A stretch of 64,000 nucleotides of DNA from Mucilaginibacter gotjawali (GTDB lineage: Bacteria > Bacteroidota > Bacteroidia > Sphingobacteriales > Sphingobacteriaceae). The notes beneath the pieces were generated by a model that searched no databases, was not told the origin of the DNA, and saw nothing but the letters and a program-made list of their open reading frames with translations. This document shows, piece by piece, positions 1-8,920 of this stretch; the stretch's first letter is position 1; each line of letters begins with the position of its first letter. A program made the translations under genes and the position numbers. The stretch is from assembly GCF_002355435.1 (NCBI RefSeq), contig NZ_AP017313.1, positions 2,356,001-2,420,000 of the forward strand. Reading direction: 5' to 3'.

Positions 1-1557
1 TTGTTGCGGAGTACACTGAGCGGATTATTATGGGGCAAGCAGTTTTATTACTTCGACGTTTACAAATGGCTTTTTGGCGAACCGCATGAAAAGCAATTAC
101 CACGCAACTTTCAGCGGAATTATGACTGGCAGCACTTAACCTGCCGCAATATCATCTCCATGCCTGATAAGTGGGAATATCCATGGTTTGCCGCCTGGGA
201 CCTGGCTTTCCATGCCGCCACCTTCGTGCACATCGACCCGGAATTTGCCAAGCAGCAATTGCTGGTAATTCTGCGTGAATATTATATGCATCCCAACGGG
301 CAGATCCCGGCGTATGAATGGAATTTCAGCGATGTAAACCCTCCCGTGCATGCCTGGAGCGTTTGGTATGTATATGAAGCTGATAAAAAGAAAACGGGTG
401 TGTCCGACTGGGACTTCCTGGAAAGGTCCTTTCAAAAACTGCTGATGAACTTTACCTGGTGGGTAAACCAAAAAGACGCCAATGGTACCGATATTTTTGA
501 AGGCGGTTTCCTGGGGCTGGATAATATTGGCGTATTCGACCGAAATTATATGCCCCCGGGCATTAAAAAGCTGCAGCAGGCCGATGCTACCAGCTGGATG
601 GCCATGTATGCCATCAATATGCTGCGCATTTCGCTGGAGCTGGCGCAGCACAACCTGGCCTATGAAGAATCGGCCGCCAAATTTTTCCGCCACTTTTTAA
701 ATATAGGCTGGGCCATGCACCATGTCGGCAAAAGAGAAATGTCTTTATGGGACGAAGAAGATGCCTTTTATTACGATGCCATCCAATTTGAAGATGGCGC
801 CAGCGAGCGATTGAAAGTTCGTTCTCTGGTCGGCATTATCCCATTGCTGGCGGTTGAAATTATGAATGTCGATCTGTTTAAAAAGCTGAACGAGTTTAAC
901 GCCAGGCTGGGCAGCATCAGGAGTACCAGGCCCGATTTAACCAAAGTAATATCAGACATTGAAAAGAAAAACAAAGACGGCAACTACCTCTTCGCCATTA
1001 TGGTGGGCGACCGGCTGGAGCATTTGCTGAAAAGGCTTTTGGACGAAGATGAATTTTTATCAGATTATGGCATCCGTTCCTTATCCAAATGTTACCACGA
1101 CAAGCCCTTCGTTTTCGGTTATAAAGGAAGCGAATACAGCATCCAGTATGAGCCAGGTGAAAGCTCAAGCTCCATGTTTGGCGGTAATTCCAACTGGCGC
1201 GGGCCCATATGGCTGCCCATTAATTATTTGATCATCAATTCGCTGCGGAAATATTACGAATATTATGGGGATAGCTATACCTATGAATTCCCGGTTCGGT
1301 CGGGTAATAAATTAACGTTGAAACAAATAGCCAATGAACTGACCAAGAGGTTACTAACTATTTTTGAGAAAAATGAGGAGGGGGCCTACCAATACCACTC
1401 CGCCACGCAGGAACAATGGACAGACGAACATTTTAAAGAACATCATTTATTTTATGAATTCTTTAATGGCGATACCGGCCAGGGCCTGGGCGCCTCGCAC
1501 CAAACCGGCTGGACAGCCTTGATCGCAAATTTGTTGCTGGAAATGGATGAGGGGTAG
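1..1557 (+). CDS. GH63/MGH1-like glycoside hydrolase, 3' part (5' end outside window)
   Basis: The reading frame is open from the first base, so only the C-terminal 518 residues are seen and the true start lies upstream. The visible part is an (alpha/alpha)6-barrel glycosidase of the GH63/MGH1 type, the clan that trims glucose or mannose from alpha-linked glycans. Signatures are WFAAWDLAFH around residues 62-71 with the likely acid Asp67, the IPAYEWNFSDVNPP stretch near residue 100, and GGNSNWRGPIWLP near residue 393, a typical clan motif. It ends with HQTGWTALIANLL. Families of this type are often about 850-900 residues, so roughly 40% may be missing. The next gene, a GH43 enzyme, starts 20 bases later and is probably co-transcribed. 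Substrate cannot be fixed from the sequence; the family call is firm, the exact linkage is not. Confidence 0.8.
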   Translation: MLRSTLSGLLWGKQFYYFDVYKWLFGEPHEKQLPRNFQRNYDWQHLTCRNIISMPDKWEYPWFAAWDLAFHAATFVHIDPEFAKQQLLVILREYYMHPNGQIPAYEWNFSDVNPPVHAWSVWYVYEADKKKTGVSDWDFLERSFQKLLMNFTWWVNQKDANGTDIFEGGFLGLDNIGVFDRNYMPPGIKKLQQADATSWMAMYAINMLRISLELAQHNLAYEESAAKFFRHFLNIGWAMHHVGKREMSLWDEEDAFYYDAIQFEDGASERLKVRSLVGIIPLLAVEIMNVDLFKKLNEFNARLGSIRSTRPDLTKVISDIEKKNKDGNYLFAIMVGDRLEHLLKRLLDEDEFLSDYGIRSLSKCYHDKPFVFGYKGSEYSIQYEPGESSSSMFGGNSNWRGPIWLPINYLIINSLRKYYEYYGDSYTYEFPVRSGNKLTLKQIANELTKRLLTIFEKNEEGAYQYHSATQEQWTDEHFKEHHLFYEFFNGDTGQGLGASHQTGWTALIANLLLEMDEG

Positions 1558-1577
1558 GGGGATGAAAGTAAATTGAT

Positions 1578-2633
1578 ATGAAAGTAAAAAAATGCCTGGC
1601 CGGGTTGGTTTTCCTGTTAATCATCGCAAATGCTGCTTTGGCACAGGTACATCAAATTAAAACATATACTAATCCCCTTTTGCCGGCTGGAGCCGATCCC
1701 TGGGTGATCTATAAAGATGGCTGCTACTATTACACCAATAGTACAGGCAGGAATTTAACGATCTGGAAAACCCGCAATATGGCCGACCTTGACAAGGCTA
1801 AGGCAACAGTGGTATGGGTGCCGCCAGCCGGTACCGCATATTCAAATGAGCTATGGGCGCCGGAATTACATTATTTGCAGGGTAAATGGTATATGTATTT
1901 TGCTGCCGACGATGGCGACAATAACCACCACCGGATTTATGTGATTGAAAATACGGCCCCGGACCCAACAACGGGCCACTGGGTTTTTAAAGGCCAGGTT
2001 ACGGACGACACCAATAAATGGGCCATAGATGTATCGGTATTTGAAAACAAAGGCCGGCTTTATATGATCTGGTCGGGCTGGGAGAGTGACCAAAATGGTG
2101 AACAGGACATCTATATTGCCGCGCTTAAAGATCCATATACGGTTGGGAGCAAACGCGTGCGGATTTCGAGGCCCGAATTTGACTGGGAACAACACGGCGA
2201 CCTGGGCAAAGCCTCCAATCCGCCGCATGTAAACGTAAACGAAGGCCCCGAAATACTTCAGCATGGCGACAAATTGTTCCTGGTATATTCGGCCAGCGGT
2301 TGCTGGACGGACTATTATTCACTGGGAATGCTCACCGCAACGGTAGATGCCAACCTGCTTGACCCAAACTCATGGCGAAAATTTGCCAGGCCGGTTTTTA
2401 TGCAAAGCGAAGCCAATGGCGTGTACGCTCCCGGGCATAATTCATTCTTTAAATCGCCCGATGGGAAGCAGGATTGGATCCTTTACCATGCCAACCCCAA
2501 ACCGGGCTGCGGCTGCGATGGCCAGCGCTCGCCGCGCATGCAGCAATTTACCTGGCGCCGCGACGGTACGCCTGATTTTGGTATTCCCCTGAAAACCGGG
2601 ATTGCGGCACCGGCGCCGGTTGAGGCCAGGTAA
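1578..2633 (+). CDS. GH43 family secreted arabinofuranosidase/xylosidase-like enzyme
   Basis: This 351-residue protein has a clear signal peptide (hydrophobic core at residues 8-22, cut near ALAQ) and then a single five-bladed beta-propeller of GH43. The catalytic triad can be placed: general base Asp40 in GADPW, the pKa-tuning Asp151 in AIDVSV, and general acid Glu222 in NEGPEI. WAPELHY near residue 93 is also typical. Such enzymes remove arabinofuranose or xylose side groups from plant polysaccharides; the length and lack of an extra C-terminal sandwich resemble exo-arabinofuranosidase subfamilies. It follows the GH63-like gene by 20 bases and is probably in the same transcript. It could supply arabinofuranosidase activity to the glucan locus 9 kb away, but the two are separated by signalling genes, so that link is inference. 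Confidence 0.85.
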   Translation: MKVKKCLAGLVFLLIIANAALAQVHQIKTYTNPLLPAGADPWVIYKDGCYYYTNSTGRNLTIWKTRNMADLDKAKATVVWVPPAGTAYSNELWAPELHYLQGKWYMYFAADDGDNNHHRIYVIENTAPDPTTGHWVFKGQVTDDTNKWAIDVSVFENKGRLYMIWSGWESDQNGEQDIYIAALKDPYTVGSKRVRISRPEFDWEQHGDLGKASNPPHVNVNEGPEILQHGDKLFLVYSASGCWTDYYSLGMLTATVDANLLDPNSWRKFARPVFMQSEANGVYAPGHNSFFKSPDGKQDWILYHANPKPGCGCDGQRSPRMQQFTWRRDGTPDFGIPLKTGIAAPAPVEAR

Positions 2634-2751
2634 AATTTTAACTACAGTACCCGCACGCCGGAATTTTGGGGTATGTTAGGCAGCAGTAAGTAACTTTAAT
2701 TAAGTTTACTGCAAATAAAATTAGTAATATTATAGTTTTAAACATGATGCC

Positions 2752-3285
2752 ATGAGAAAAGGCGAGCCTGCAAAATCAGATTTGGAAAAACTGCGTAAGG
2801 GCATAGAAAAGAGCAAAGATAAAGAGAATCAAGAACTAACCTTGCCCGAATTAGCGCATGAACTGACAGTTTACGAGGTTGAACTCAAAATGCAAAACAT
2901 TTCATTGTTTGATACGCTTGAGAAACTGACGGCCGCTCATAACGAGTATGAAGAATTGTTTGAACTATCGCCGGTGGGGTATTTTATACTGGATAAAAAC
3001 GGTATTATACAAAAGGTAAACGAACGTGGCAGCGAGCAGCTGGGCTTAGACAGGCTGCAGTTGGTAAAACGCCATTTTTCAATATTTTTAAACAGCGAGT
3101 TTGATCAGGATAATTTTTACCGTCACATGAACCTGGTAATGGAAGACGGCCGCCCTGGCCGCCTGGTATGTGATATAAAGAAATTCGGGGGTGGCTTTTT
3201 CACTGCAGTAATAAAAACTAAAATAACCAGGGATGAGCATTTGAAATTCAAAAATCTGCTTTTAATGGTGAGCGACACTCCATAA
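2752..3285 (+). CDS. Stand-alone PAS-domain protein without kinase
   Basis: The product has 177 residues: a charged coiled-coil N-terminus (residues 1-65) and one PAS domain (about 65-175) with the core ELSPVGYFILDKNGII. No histidine kinase, HTH, receiver or GGDEF part follows. It aligns along its whole length with the N-terminal half of the PAS histidine kinase encoded at 4660-5934, sharing FELSPVGYFILDKNGII and DQDNFYRH, so the two are paralogs. It may be a kinase that lost its catalytic half, or a sensor that pairs with the intact kinase through the coiled coil. The gene is followed by 240 bases without a recognisable gene. Function is unknown beyond small-molecule or redox sensing typical of PAS folds. 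Confidence 0.75.
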   Translation: MRKGEPAKSDLEKLRKGIEKSKDKENQELTLPELAHELTVYEVELKMQNISLFDTLEKLTAAHNEYEELFELSPVGYFILDKNGIIQKVNERGSEQLGLDRLQLVKRHFSIFLNSEFDQDNFYRHMNLVMEDGRPGRLVCDIKKFGGGFFTAVIKTKITRDEHLKFKNLLLMVSDTP

Positions 3286-3526
3286 ACTTTCCAAAAAAGG
3301 ATAGCAGGTATTCGCCCGGAAACCTGAAAGAGTGCTGTGTACGGAATAGTCTTTTTTTGATCCCGAATTTTAATAATTCTGATTAAATGGTGTTTAAAAA
3401 TATATGGTTTGGTTTTTTCAGTACACTGGTTTTGTTAAACATTGTATTTATTTGTTTTTAATGACAACTGTCATTTTTTTAAACTTTGTTTATATTTATT
3501 TTAGGTATACTTCATCTTAAATTGAA

Positions 3527-4627
3527 TTGAACAGAAAAAGTATCATATCAGAACAATCAATACGCGGACTCGAGCGAATTGAGAACGTGCATTCGATGAT
3601 ATTATATTTTGATAGAGATTTGATTTGCCGTTTTGCAAACAACGCCTGTGAAGATTGGTTTAAAACCAAACCAATTGACATCATCGATAAAAGAAATCTT
3701 GCCGACCTTTTTGGAATAGATTACCTGATAAAAACCCGGGCCTTTAATAAAGAAATACTGGAAGGCAGGGAGCAGGTTTTTAAAATTGACATTCAAACCC
3801 GTTTACGGGAGGTAAGGAGTGCTATTGTAACCTATTCCCCGGATAATGCAAGCGGGGAAATAGAAGGATTTTATGCCCATATAGTTGATGTATCCTCGTT
3901 AAACAATCAGTCGTTCGTTATTGATTTAAACGGGGTTGAAATCAGCAGGCAATATTTAGATGGCAGATATAAACAGCTGGGTGAAGTAGTGGCATTTTTG
4001 AAGGGAAACCTAACCACTGAATTTCCGGGCATACCCGAACTTGCAAAAAAAATATTAATATCCGAATCGAAGCTTAAACGTGATTTTAAAGCAAACTACG
4101 GAACAACCATATTTGACTATTACCGGCACCTACAAATGGAACTTGCCGAAAAATATATTAATGAAAAAAAGGCCAGCAAGAAACAAATGGCGATTTTGCT
4201 CAATTTTAGTAATCCATCCAATTTCTCTGTTTGTTTCCGAAAATATCTAAACGAAAAAAATAGCCTGACAAGAAATGCTGCTTCTGAAAAAGCAAACAAC
4301 AAAAGTTATCGCATTTTTGTGGCTCAATTGCCGGTAGCCGCAGCGATGTTTGATAATGAATTAATGTTTATGGTTGCATCTGAAAAATGGTTGGATGATA
4401 ACCAATTACAACCCACTGAAATAAAAGACAAAAGCTTATTCGAGATTTTTCCGTCTATCAGTACAAAATACAAAAAAAAGCTCTGGCAATGCCTGGACGA
4501 TATTTCAAACCACAACACCCCGGTTTATTTAATGATTGAACAGGATCCGTTAAAGCAGGTACGATGGAATGTGAGTACATGGATCAATGAAAACAGCGGG
4601 ATTGGCGGCCTGATTATTTGTTCCTGA
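3527..4627 (+). CDS. PAS - AraC HTH - PAS transcriptional regulator
   Basis: The 366-residue product starts at TTG; the next ATG in frame (3596) would cut into the first PAS domain, so TTG is kept. Residues 15-125 look like a PAS domain. Residues about 150-245 are an AraC-type DNA-binding domain, seen in IPELAKKILISESKLKRDF for the first helix-turn-helix and in ILLNFSNPSNFSVCFRKYL for the second. Residues about 260-366 are a second PAS-like domain (QLPVAAAMFDNELMF). In most AraC regulators the HTH is at the C-terminus, so a sensor after it is unusual. It lies beside a cluster of PAS sensors and a CheB/CheR protein and may be an output for them. A TTTG at 3485-3488 and TATACTTC at 3506-3513 could be its promoter but would leave a very short leader. 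The ligand is unknown. Confidence 0.7.
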   Translation: MNRKSIISEQSIRGLERIENVHSMILYFDRDLICRFANNACEDWFKTKPIDIIDKRNLADLFGIDYLIKTRAFNKEILEGREQVFKIDIQTRLREVRSAIVTYSPDNASGEIEGFYAHIVDVSSLNNQSFVIDLNGVEISRQYLDGRYKQLGEVVAFLKGNLTTEFPGIPELAKKILISESKLKRDFKANYGTTIFDYYRHLQMELAEKYINEKKASKKQMAILLNFSNPSNFSVCFRKYLNEKNSLTRNAASEKANNKSYRIFVAQLPVAAAMFDNELMFMVASEKWLDDNQLQPTEIKDKSLFEIFPSISTKYKKKLWQCLDDISNHNTPVYLMIEQDPLKQVRWNVSTWINENSGIGGLIICS

Positions 4628-4659
4628 AATTTAAGCAATGAACATTGCGGCTGAAAGAA

Positions 4660-5934
4660 TTAAAATGGCATTTGACTTCGCGGAAGCTCAACCGTAAAAG
4701 TTGTCCCTTCATTTTGCCGGCTGGTAAAATTAATTGTTCCGTTTAACAACTCCACATATCGTTTAACGACAGTAAGCCCCAGGCCGGTCCCCTCCATATT
4801 ACCTGTATTATGCGCACGGAAGAACCGGGAGAAAACATTTTGCTGTTCGGCCTCCGGGATACCTATTCCATGATCTTTAACTATTAAAAGTATGTTATGA
4901 TCACTTATATTGGTGAATAGATTGATCTCCTTTTCTTCCCCCGAATATTTGCAGGCATTTGAAAGCAGGTTAATCAATATATGCTGTATTATATTCCGGT
5001 CTTCGTTTACTTCGTTGTCCCCGGCATGATGATAATGAATTACCTGGCCTTTTTTCCTGATGGCATGTACCTCCTCTATCAGGTCATTACAAAATTCGGT
5101 AAGGTCGAAAATACTTCTTTGGATTTCCACTTTGCCGCTTTCCAGTTTTTCAATAGAGAGAAATTCATCAAGGATAGATACCAATGTTCTGATCGATGAT
5201 TTTATCCTGGTTAAATGCCTTTTTGTTTTATCTGCCTCTCCATTTTGCAAATATTGCTCAATAAGTGAAGTGCTTGATAATACAGCAGACAATGGTGTAC
5301 GAAATTCGTGGGAAGCCATACTTATAAAACGCGACTTCATGGCATTCAGTTCCTCCGATTTGATGAGTTGCATCTCCACCAGGTGTTCATGTTCCTTTAT
5401 TCCCGATATGTCGGTCACTATTGAAAGTAAATGTTTGAATTCGAGTTTTTCCCCCTTTATCACCTTTGACTTTACGAAGGCAGAAAAAACGGAACCATCC
5501 TTTTTCTTTATTTCACATTCCAATCGTTGCAACGTTCCTTCTTCAATGGCGAGGTTTTTGTGCCGGTAAAAATTATCCTGGTCAATTTCAGTATAAAGAA
5601 ATGAAGAAAAGGGCTTTCCGAGCAAACCGGCTTTTTCAAGCCCTAACTGAACGGTGCCCCTTTCATTTACTTTTTCTATAATGCCATTTTTGTCTAAAAT
5701 AAAATAACCAACCGGTGATAGTTCAAATAATTCGGAATATTCTAAAAGGGCTGCATTTAGTTTTTCCTGCGTTTCAAGCAGCTCCATGTTTTGCATCCGG
5801 AGTTCGATCTCATGCACATTAAGTTCATGCTCAATTTCGCCCGCAGCTGTTTTTGCCGGGCTTTGCCTTAATTTTTCTTCCGCTTTTTTTCGCAGCTCCG
5901 AAAAATCATGTTTGTTTGACCGGGAATTACTCAT
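4660..5934 (-). CDS. PAS-domain sensor histidine kinase
   Basis: The 424-residue protein has an N-terminal coiled coil (1-65), a PAS domain (about 68-180), a HisKA dimerisation domain with the phosphorylated His209 in SMASHEFRTPLS, and an HATPase domain with the N box (INLLSNACKYSG), G1 (DHGIGIP) and G2 (GTGLGLTVVKRYV). No transmembrane helix is visible, so it should be cytosolic. It is the last gene of a minus-strand operon: 26 bases separate it from the PAS half of the CheB/CheR protein upstream. No response regulator is adjacent; phosphotransfer to a distant regulator is implied. Its N-terminal half is duplicated as the orphan PAS protein at 2752-3285. The family call is very firm. Confidence 0.9.
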   Translation of the reverse strand: MSNSRSNKHDFSELRKKAEEKLRQSPAKTAAGEIEHELNVHEIELRMQNMELLETQEKLNAALLEYSELFELSPVGYFILDKNGIIEKVNERGTVQLGLEKAGLLGKPFSSFLYTEIDQDNFYRHKNLAIEEGTLQRLECEIKKKDGSVFSAFVKSKVIKGEKLEFKHLLSIVTDISGIKEHEHLVEMQLIKSEELNAMKSRFISMASHEFRTPLSAVLSSTSLIEQYLQNGEADKTKRHLTRIKSSIRTLVSILDEFLSIEKLESGKVEIQRSIFDLTEFCNDLIEEVHAIRKKGQVIHYHHAGDNEVNEDRNIIQHILINLLSNACKYSGEEKEINLFTNISDHNILLIVKDHGIGIPEAEQQNVFSRFFRAHNTGNMEGTGLGLTVVKRYVELLNGTINFTSRQNEGTTFTVELPRSQMPF

Positions 5935-5960
5935 CGCCTGATCTCCTGTTAAAAAAATTA

Positions 5961-7091
5961 CTAAAGTTGATTTTTATTTTTCAAAGGCCGGGGCGTTAAC
6001 GTTTCCTGCCAAACGCCCGCAACGTAAGGCGGTTTCCCGGTTTCCGCCGCGGCATACCTTATAAAATTAATAAACTGTTTGTATTTTCCATCGGCACATT
6101 TCCACCGGAACGTTTGGTCGTCATTGCCTTTTTTTGAAATATTGGCGTAGGCGTCAAGTGTTTTCTTTTTATCATCCGGGTGTAACCGGTTGATCCAGAA
6201 TGAGGGGTTCCCGGTGAATTGTTCCGGCAAAAAGCCGGTGACTTTTTCGCAGCTTTTACCGACAAAACTAAATCCGAGGTCAGGTTCTGTTGTACAGGTA
6301 TAAGGTACAGCAGGCAAGTTTTCCATCACCAGGTTAAGGTGTTCGTTGCTTTTTGCCAGATTTTGTTCAACCGTTTTTTGAGTGGTGATATCAACCAGCG
6401 TAATCAATACGCCTTCAATAATATTTTCCGCTGTCCGGTAGGGGATAATCCGCATGTAATACCAGGCGCCGTCAGTAGCGCTTACTTCCAGGGCTTTTGC
6501 CTCCAGTGTTTTGAGTGCATGGGTAACATCGTCCGCAAGGGTTTTGTAGTGCAGGTTAATGGATAATTGCGTAAGCGGCCTGTCAATATCCGATGGGATC
6601 AGGTTAAATATCTTTGTGGCGGCCGGCGTAAATCTTTTTACTTTTAACGTTCTGTCAAGGTATACGGTTGCCACTTCTATGCTCCGGAGCAGGTTGTTCA
6701 AATCATTATTGGCTTGCGAGAGCTGATCGATTTTGCCGGTGAGCTCCGTATTAACCGTAATTAATTCTTCATTTAACGACTGCAGTTCTTCTCTTGACGT
6801 TTCCAGTTCTTCGTTGGTGCTCTGCAGTTCTTCATTGGCGCTCTGCAAGTCCTCATTGGAAGTTTCCAAATCATTGATGGCTGTCTGCAAATCCCCGCGT
6901 GTTATTTTCAGTTCATTTTCAAGATCACTGTTCCTGTGCTTTCTGCTTCCGGAATTACCTGTGCTTTGTTTACTTTTTGTTTTTTTTGCGGCTGCGGGTT
7001 CAAAAATAATCATCAAGGTGCCTGAGTCATATTCCTTGGTAAGCAGGGGTTTAACATTTAGATTAACAGCCTGAATTCCGTTGCTCCCCAT
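5961..7091 (-). CDS. Coiled-coil/PAS C-terminal half of a split CheB-CheR protein
   Basis: This frame carries 376 residues that in related proteins are fused to the C-terminus of CheB-CheR. It has the end of a PAS-like domain (about 1-35), a long heptad coiled coil (about 55-145, repeats of NEELQS/TSNEDLQ), and two PAS domains (about 145-245 and 255-365, the second with DLGFSFVGKSCEKVTGF). The ATG at 7091 overlaps the stop of the upstream frame as TAATG. Reading upstream of that ATG in the same frame gives residues KARTTKASVKKNSVEV before Met, which continue the normal family sequence. So this ATG is probably an internal methionine of a once continuous protein, and the break is a -1 shift at 7136-7144. 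Restart at TAATG remains possible. Confidence 0.8.
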   Translation of the reverse strand: MGSNGIQAVNLNVKPLLTKEYDSGTLMIIFEPAAAKKTKSKQSTGNSGSRKHRNSDLENELKITRGDLQTAINDLETSNEDLQSANEELQSTNEELETSREELQSLNEELITVNTELTGKIDQLSQANNDLNNLLRSIEVATVYLDRTLKVKRFTPAATKIFNLIPSDIDRPLTQLSINLHYKTLADDVTHALKTLEAKALEVSATDGAWYYMRIIPYRTAENIIEGVLITLVDITTQKTVEQNLAKSNEHLNLVMENLPAVPYTCTTEPDLGFSFVGKSCEKVTGFLPEQFTGNPSFWINRLHPDDKKKTLDAYANISKKGNDDQTFRWKCADGKYKQFINFIRYAAAETGKPPYVAGVWQETLTPRPLKNKNQL

Positions 7092-8920
7092 TACCTCAAC
7101 GCTATTTTTTTTAACGGACGCTTTGGTAGTGCGTGCTTTTTTATCGCTTTTTCCAAAACGGTCCTCAATCCTTTTTTTGCCATTTCAAGGATGTTCCAAT
7201 TGGCTACACCATCAGGCGGCGCCAGGTATATGCCCGTATTGCCCGAAAAATAAAGGGCATCGTTATTCATGTCAATAATGACCGAAGGAGGCTGTGACGG
7301 TTCAGCTAACAGCTTTTCGGCAATATCGGACACGCGCGTTATTTTAGAAACTACGGATGACATATCCTGCTTTTTTACATCTAATTTTCGTTCAACAAAA
7401 GGCAAATCAAATATTGGGTATGGTTTACGGGAATTTATATTCTTCTTTTTGAATATTTTGTGTTTGGCATCAATAGGGGTAAACAAATCGCCATGCTCGC
7501 CAATGCTTTCAGAAGTTCCTAGCAGCAACAGCCCGTCGGTGTTTAAGCTGTAATGAAATACCGGGATCACTTTTTTTTGCAAGTCGCCTTTAATGTATAT
7601 CAAAAGGTTGCGGCAGCTGATCAGGTCCATTTTTGAAAATGGGGGGTCTTTTATTAAATTATGATGGGCAAACACCACCATTTCGCGTATTTCTTTCTTA
7701 GGCTGGTACCCGTTTTCTTTTTTTACAAAATATTGTGCCAAACGTTCGGGCGAAACATCTGCCAGTGCGCTTTCATTATAAATGCCGTTCCTCGCAAATT
7801 CAATCGCTTCATCATCAATGTCCGAAGCAAATATGGTTACCTTTAAATATTGCCTGTTTTTTTCAAGCGCCTCTTTAAGTATTATGGCTAATGAATAAGC
7901 TTCTTCGCCGGTTGAACAGCCACATATCCATGCCCTTAGTTCTTGCCTGTCGCGGCATTTCTCCAGCAAATGCGGAACAGCCTTTTTTTCAAAACTATTA
8001 AAAACCTCTTTGTCCCTGAAAAACGAGGTAACACCGATCAAAAAGTCCTTATATAGTTTGGTTATTTCATTGGGATGGTCCTGCAGAAACTTCGTATAAT
8101 CCTCCACGGCGTTGAATCCGTTAAGCGCAATTCGTTTGCTTATTCTGCGGGCAATGGTATTTGTTTTATAATTGGTAAAGTCATACCCTGTTTGTGTGCG
8201 GATAGCCTGAAAGATTCCCTTTAAGTCGTTTTCAACCAAATCCGGCGGGCCGGATACTATCCTGCCATCGTTGTTCTGCTTTTTATTGATATAGTCAAGT
8301 AGTTTTTCGGGTATTTTTCCGGGGGGCATAATATAATCAGCCACCCTGGCGGTAATAGCGCTGCGTGGCATGCCGTCAAACAGGGCGGTTTCAGGATCCT
8401 GCACAATAGCCAGGCCGCCCGCCGCCTTTATTTCTTTTAACCCCAATGTGCCTTCCGTGCCGGTACCCGAGAGGATAATGCCAATGGCATTTTCTTTCAG
8501 ATCTTCGGCTAATGACCGAAAAAACGAATCGATCGGTCTGCGTTTGATCCGTTCGTCCGGCATCGCTGCCAGGAATAGCCGTTGTTCCGAAATGGCTAAT
8601 TCCCTGTCAGGCGGAATGACATAAACACAGTCCGGCTTTACGGTGGTACCATTGATGATCTCTTTAACCATCATTTTTGTATGAGGGGAAATCAGATCGG
8701 TCAGCATGCTCCTATGGGTAGGATCAAGATGCTGAACGATAACGAAGGCCATCCCGCTGTCAGGCGGCATATGGTCAAAAAGTATCTTTAGAGCTTCCAG
8801 GCCCCCGGCAGAGGCGCCGATACCCACAACAAAAGCAGCAGACTGTTGATGAGGAGAAGTATCGGCCGGTTGTGATGCCGCCATTTTTTTTGATTCGGTA
8901 TGATTTGTTGCTTTCTTCAC
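7091..8920 (-). CDS. CheB methylesterase - CheR methyltransferase fusion, cut short by a -1 frameshift
   Basis: Residues about 30-215 form a CheB-type methylesterase domain with the nucleophile motif VGIGASAGGLEALK, the QHLDP histidine, and GTGTEGTLG. Residues about 235-490 are a CheR-type SAM methyltransferase with TSFFRD and GCSTGEEAYSLAI. A PAS-like segment begins near residue 550 (PSVIIDMNNDALYFSGNTG). No receiver domain precedes CheB. The last 14 residues (HALPKRPLKKIALR) are not family-like; the normal sequence continues in the next frame. The zero-frame codons ATA AAA AAG at 7144-7136 contain the heptamer A AAA AAG, and a -1 slip there joins both halves correctly. No chemoreceptor or CheA is in the window, so a role in PAS/kinase signalling rather than chemotaxis is likely. 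Confidence 0.88.
   Translation of the reverse strand: MKKATNHTESKKMAASQPADTSPHQQSAAFVVGIGASAGGLEALKILFDHMPPDSGMAFVIVQHLDPTHRSMLTDLISPHTKMMVKEIINGTTVKPDCVYVIPPDRELAISEQRLFLAAMPDERIKRRPIDSFFRSLAEDLKENAIGIILSGTGTEGTLGLKEIKAAGGLAIVQDPETALFDGMPRSAITARVADYIMPPGKIPEKLLDYINKKQNNDGRIVSGPPDLVENDLKGIFQAIRTQTGYDFTNYKTNTIARRISKRIALNGFNAVEDYTKFLQDHPNEITKLYKDFLIGVTSFFRDKEVFNSFEKKAVPHLLEKCRDRQELRAWICGCSTGEEAYSLAIILKEALEKNRQYLKVTIFASDIDDEAIEFARNGIYNESALADVSPERLAQYFVKKENGYQPKKEIREMVVFAHHNLIKDPPFSKMDLISCRNLLIYIKGDLQKKVIPVFHYSLNTDGLLLLGTSESIGEHGDLFTPIDAKHKIFKKKNINSRKPYPIFDLPFVERKLDVKKQDMSSVVSKITRVSDIAEKLLAEPSQPPSVIIDMNNDALYFSGNTGIYLAPPDGVANWNILEMAKKGLRTVLEKAIKKHALPKRPLKKIALR
7136..7144 (-). other. A AAA AAG heptamer at the CheB-CheR/PAS frame break
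   Basis: On the minus strand the codons ATA AAA AAG form the classic -1 slippery heptamer. Sliding one base back yields I-K-K-A-R-T-T-K, which matches the continuation seen in uninterrupted family members. Runs of seven A (7 T on the plus strand near 7172) and eight A (near 7105) close by read in the correct frames, so this is not a region where every homopolymer is wrong. It is either programmed slippage, a real one-base deletion, or a sequencing error. Confidence 0.6.

Noticed and set aside
136..693. Minus-strand 185-codon frame inside the GH63-like gene
   Set aside because: It is antisense to a clear enzyme, has no family-like motifs and is a shadow of codon bias.
5060..5569. Plus-strand 169-codon frame inside the histidine kinase
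   Set aside because: Antisense to HisKA/HATPase coding sequence; no leader or motif.
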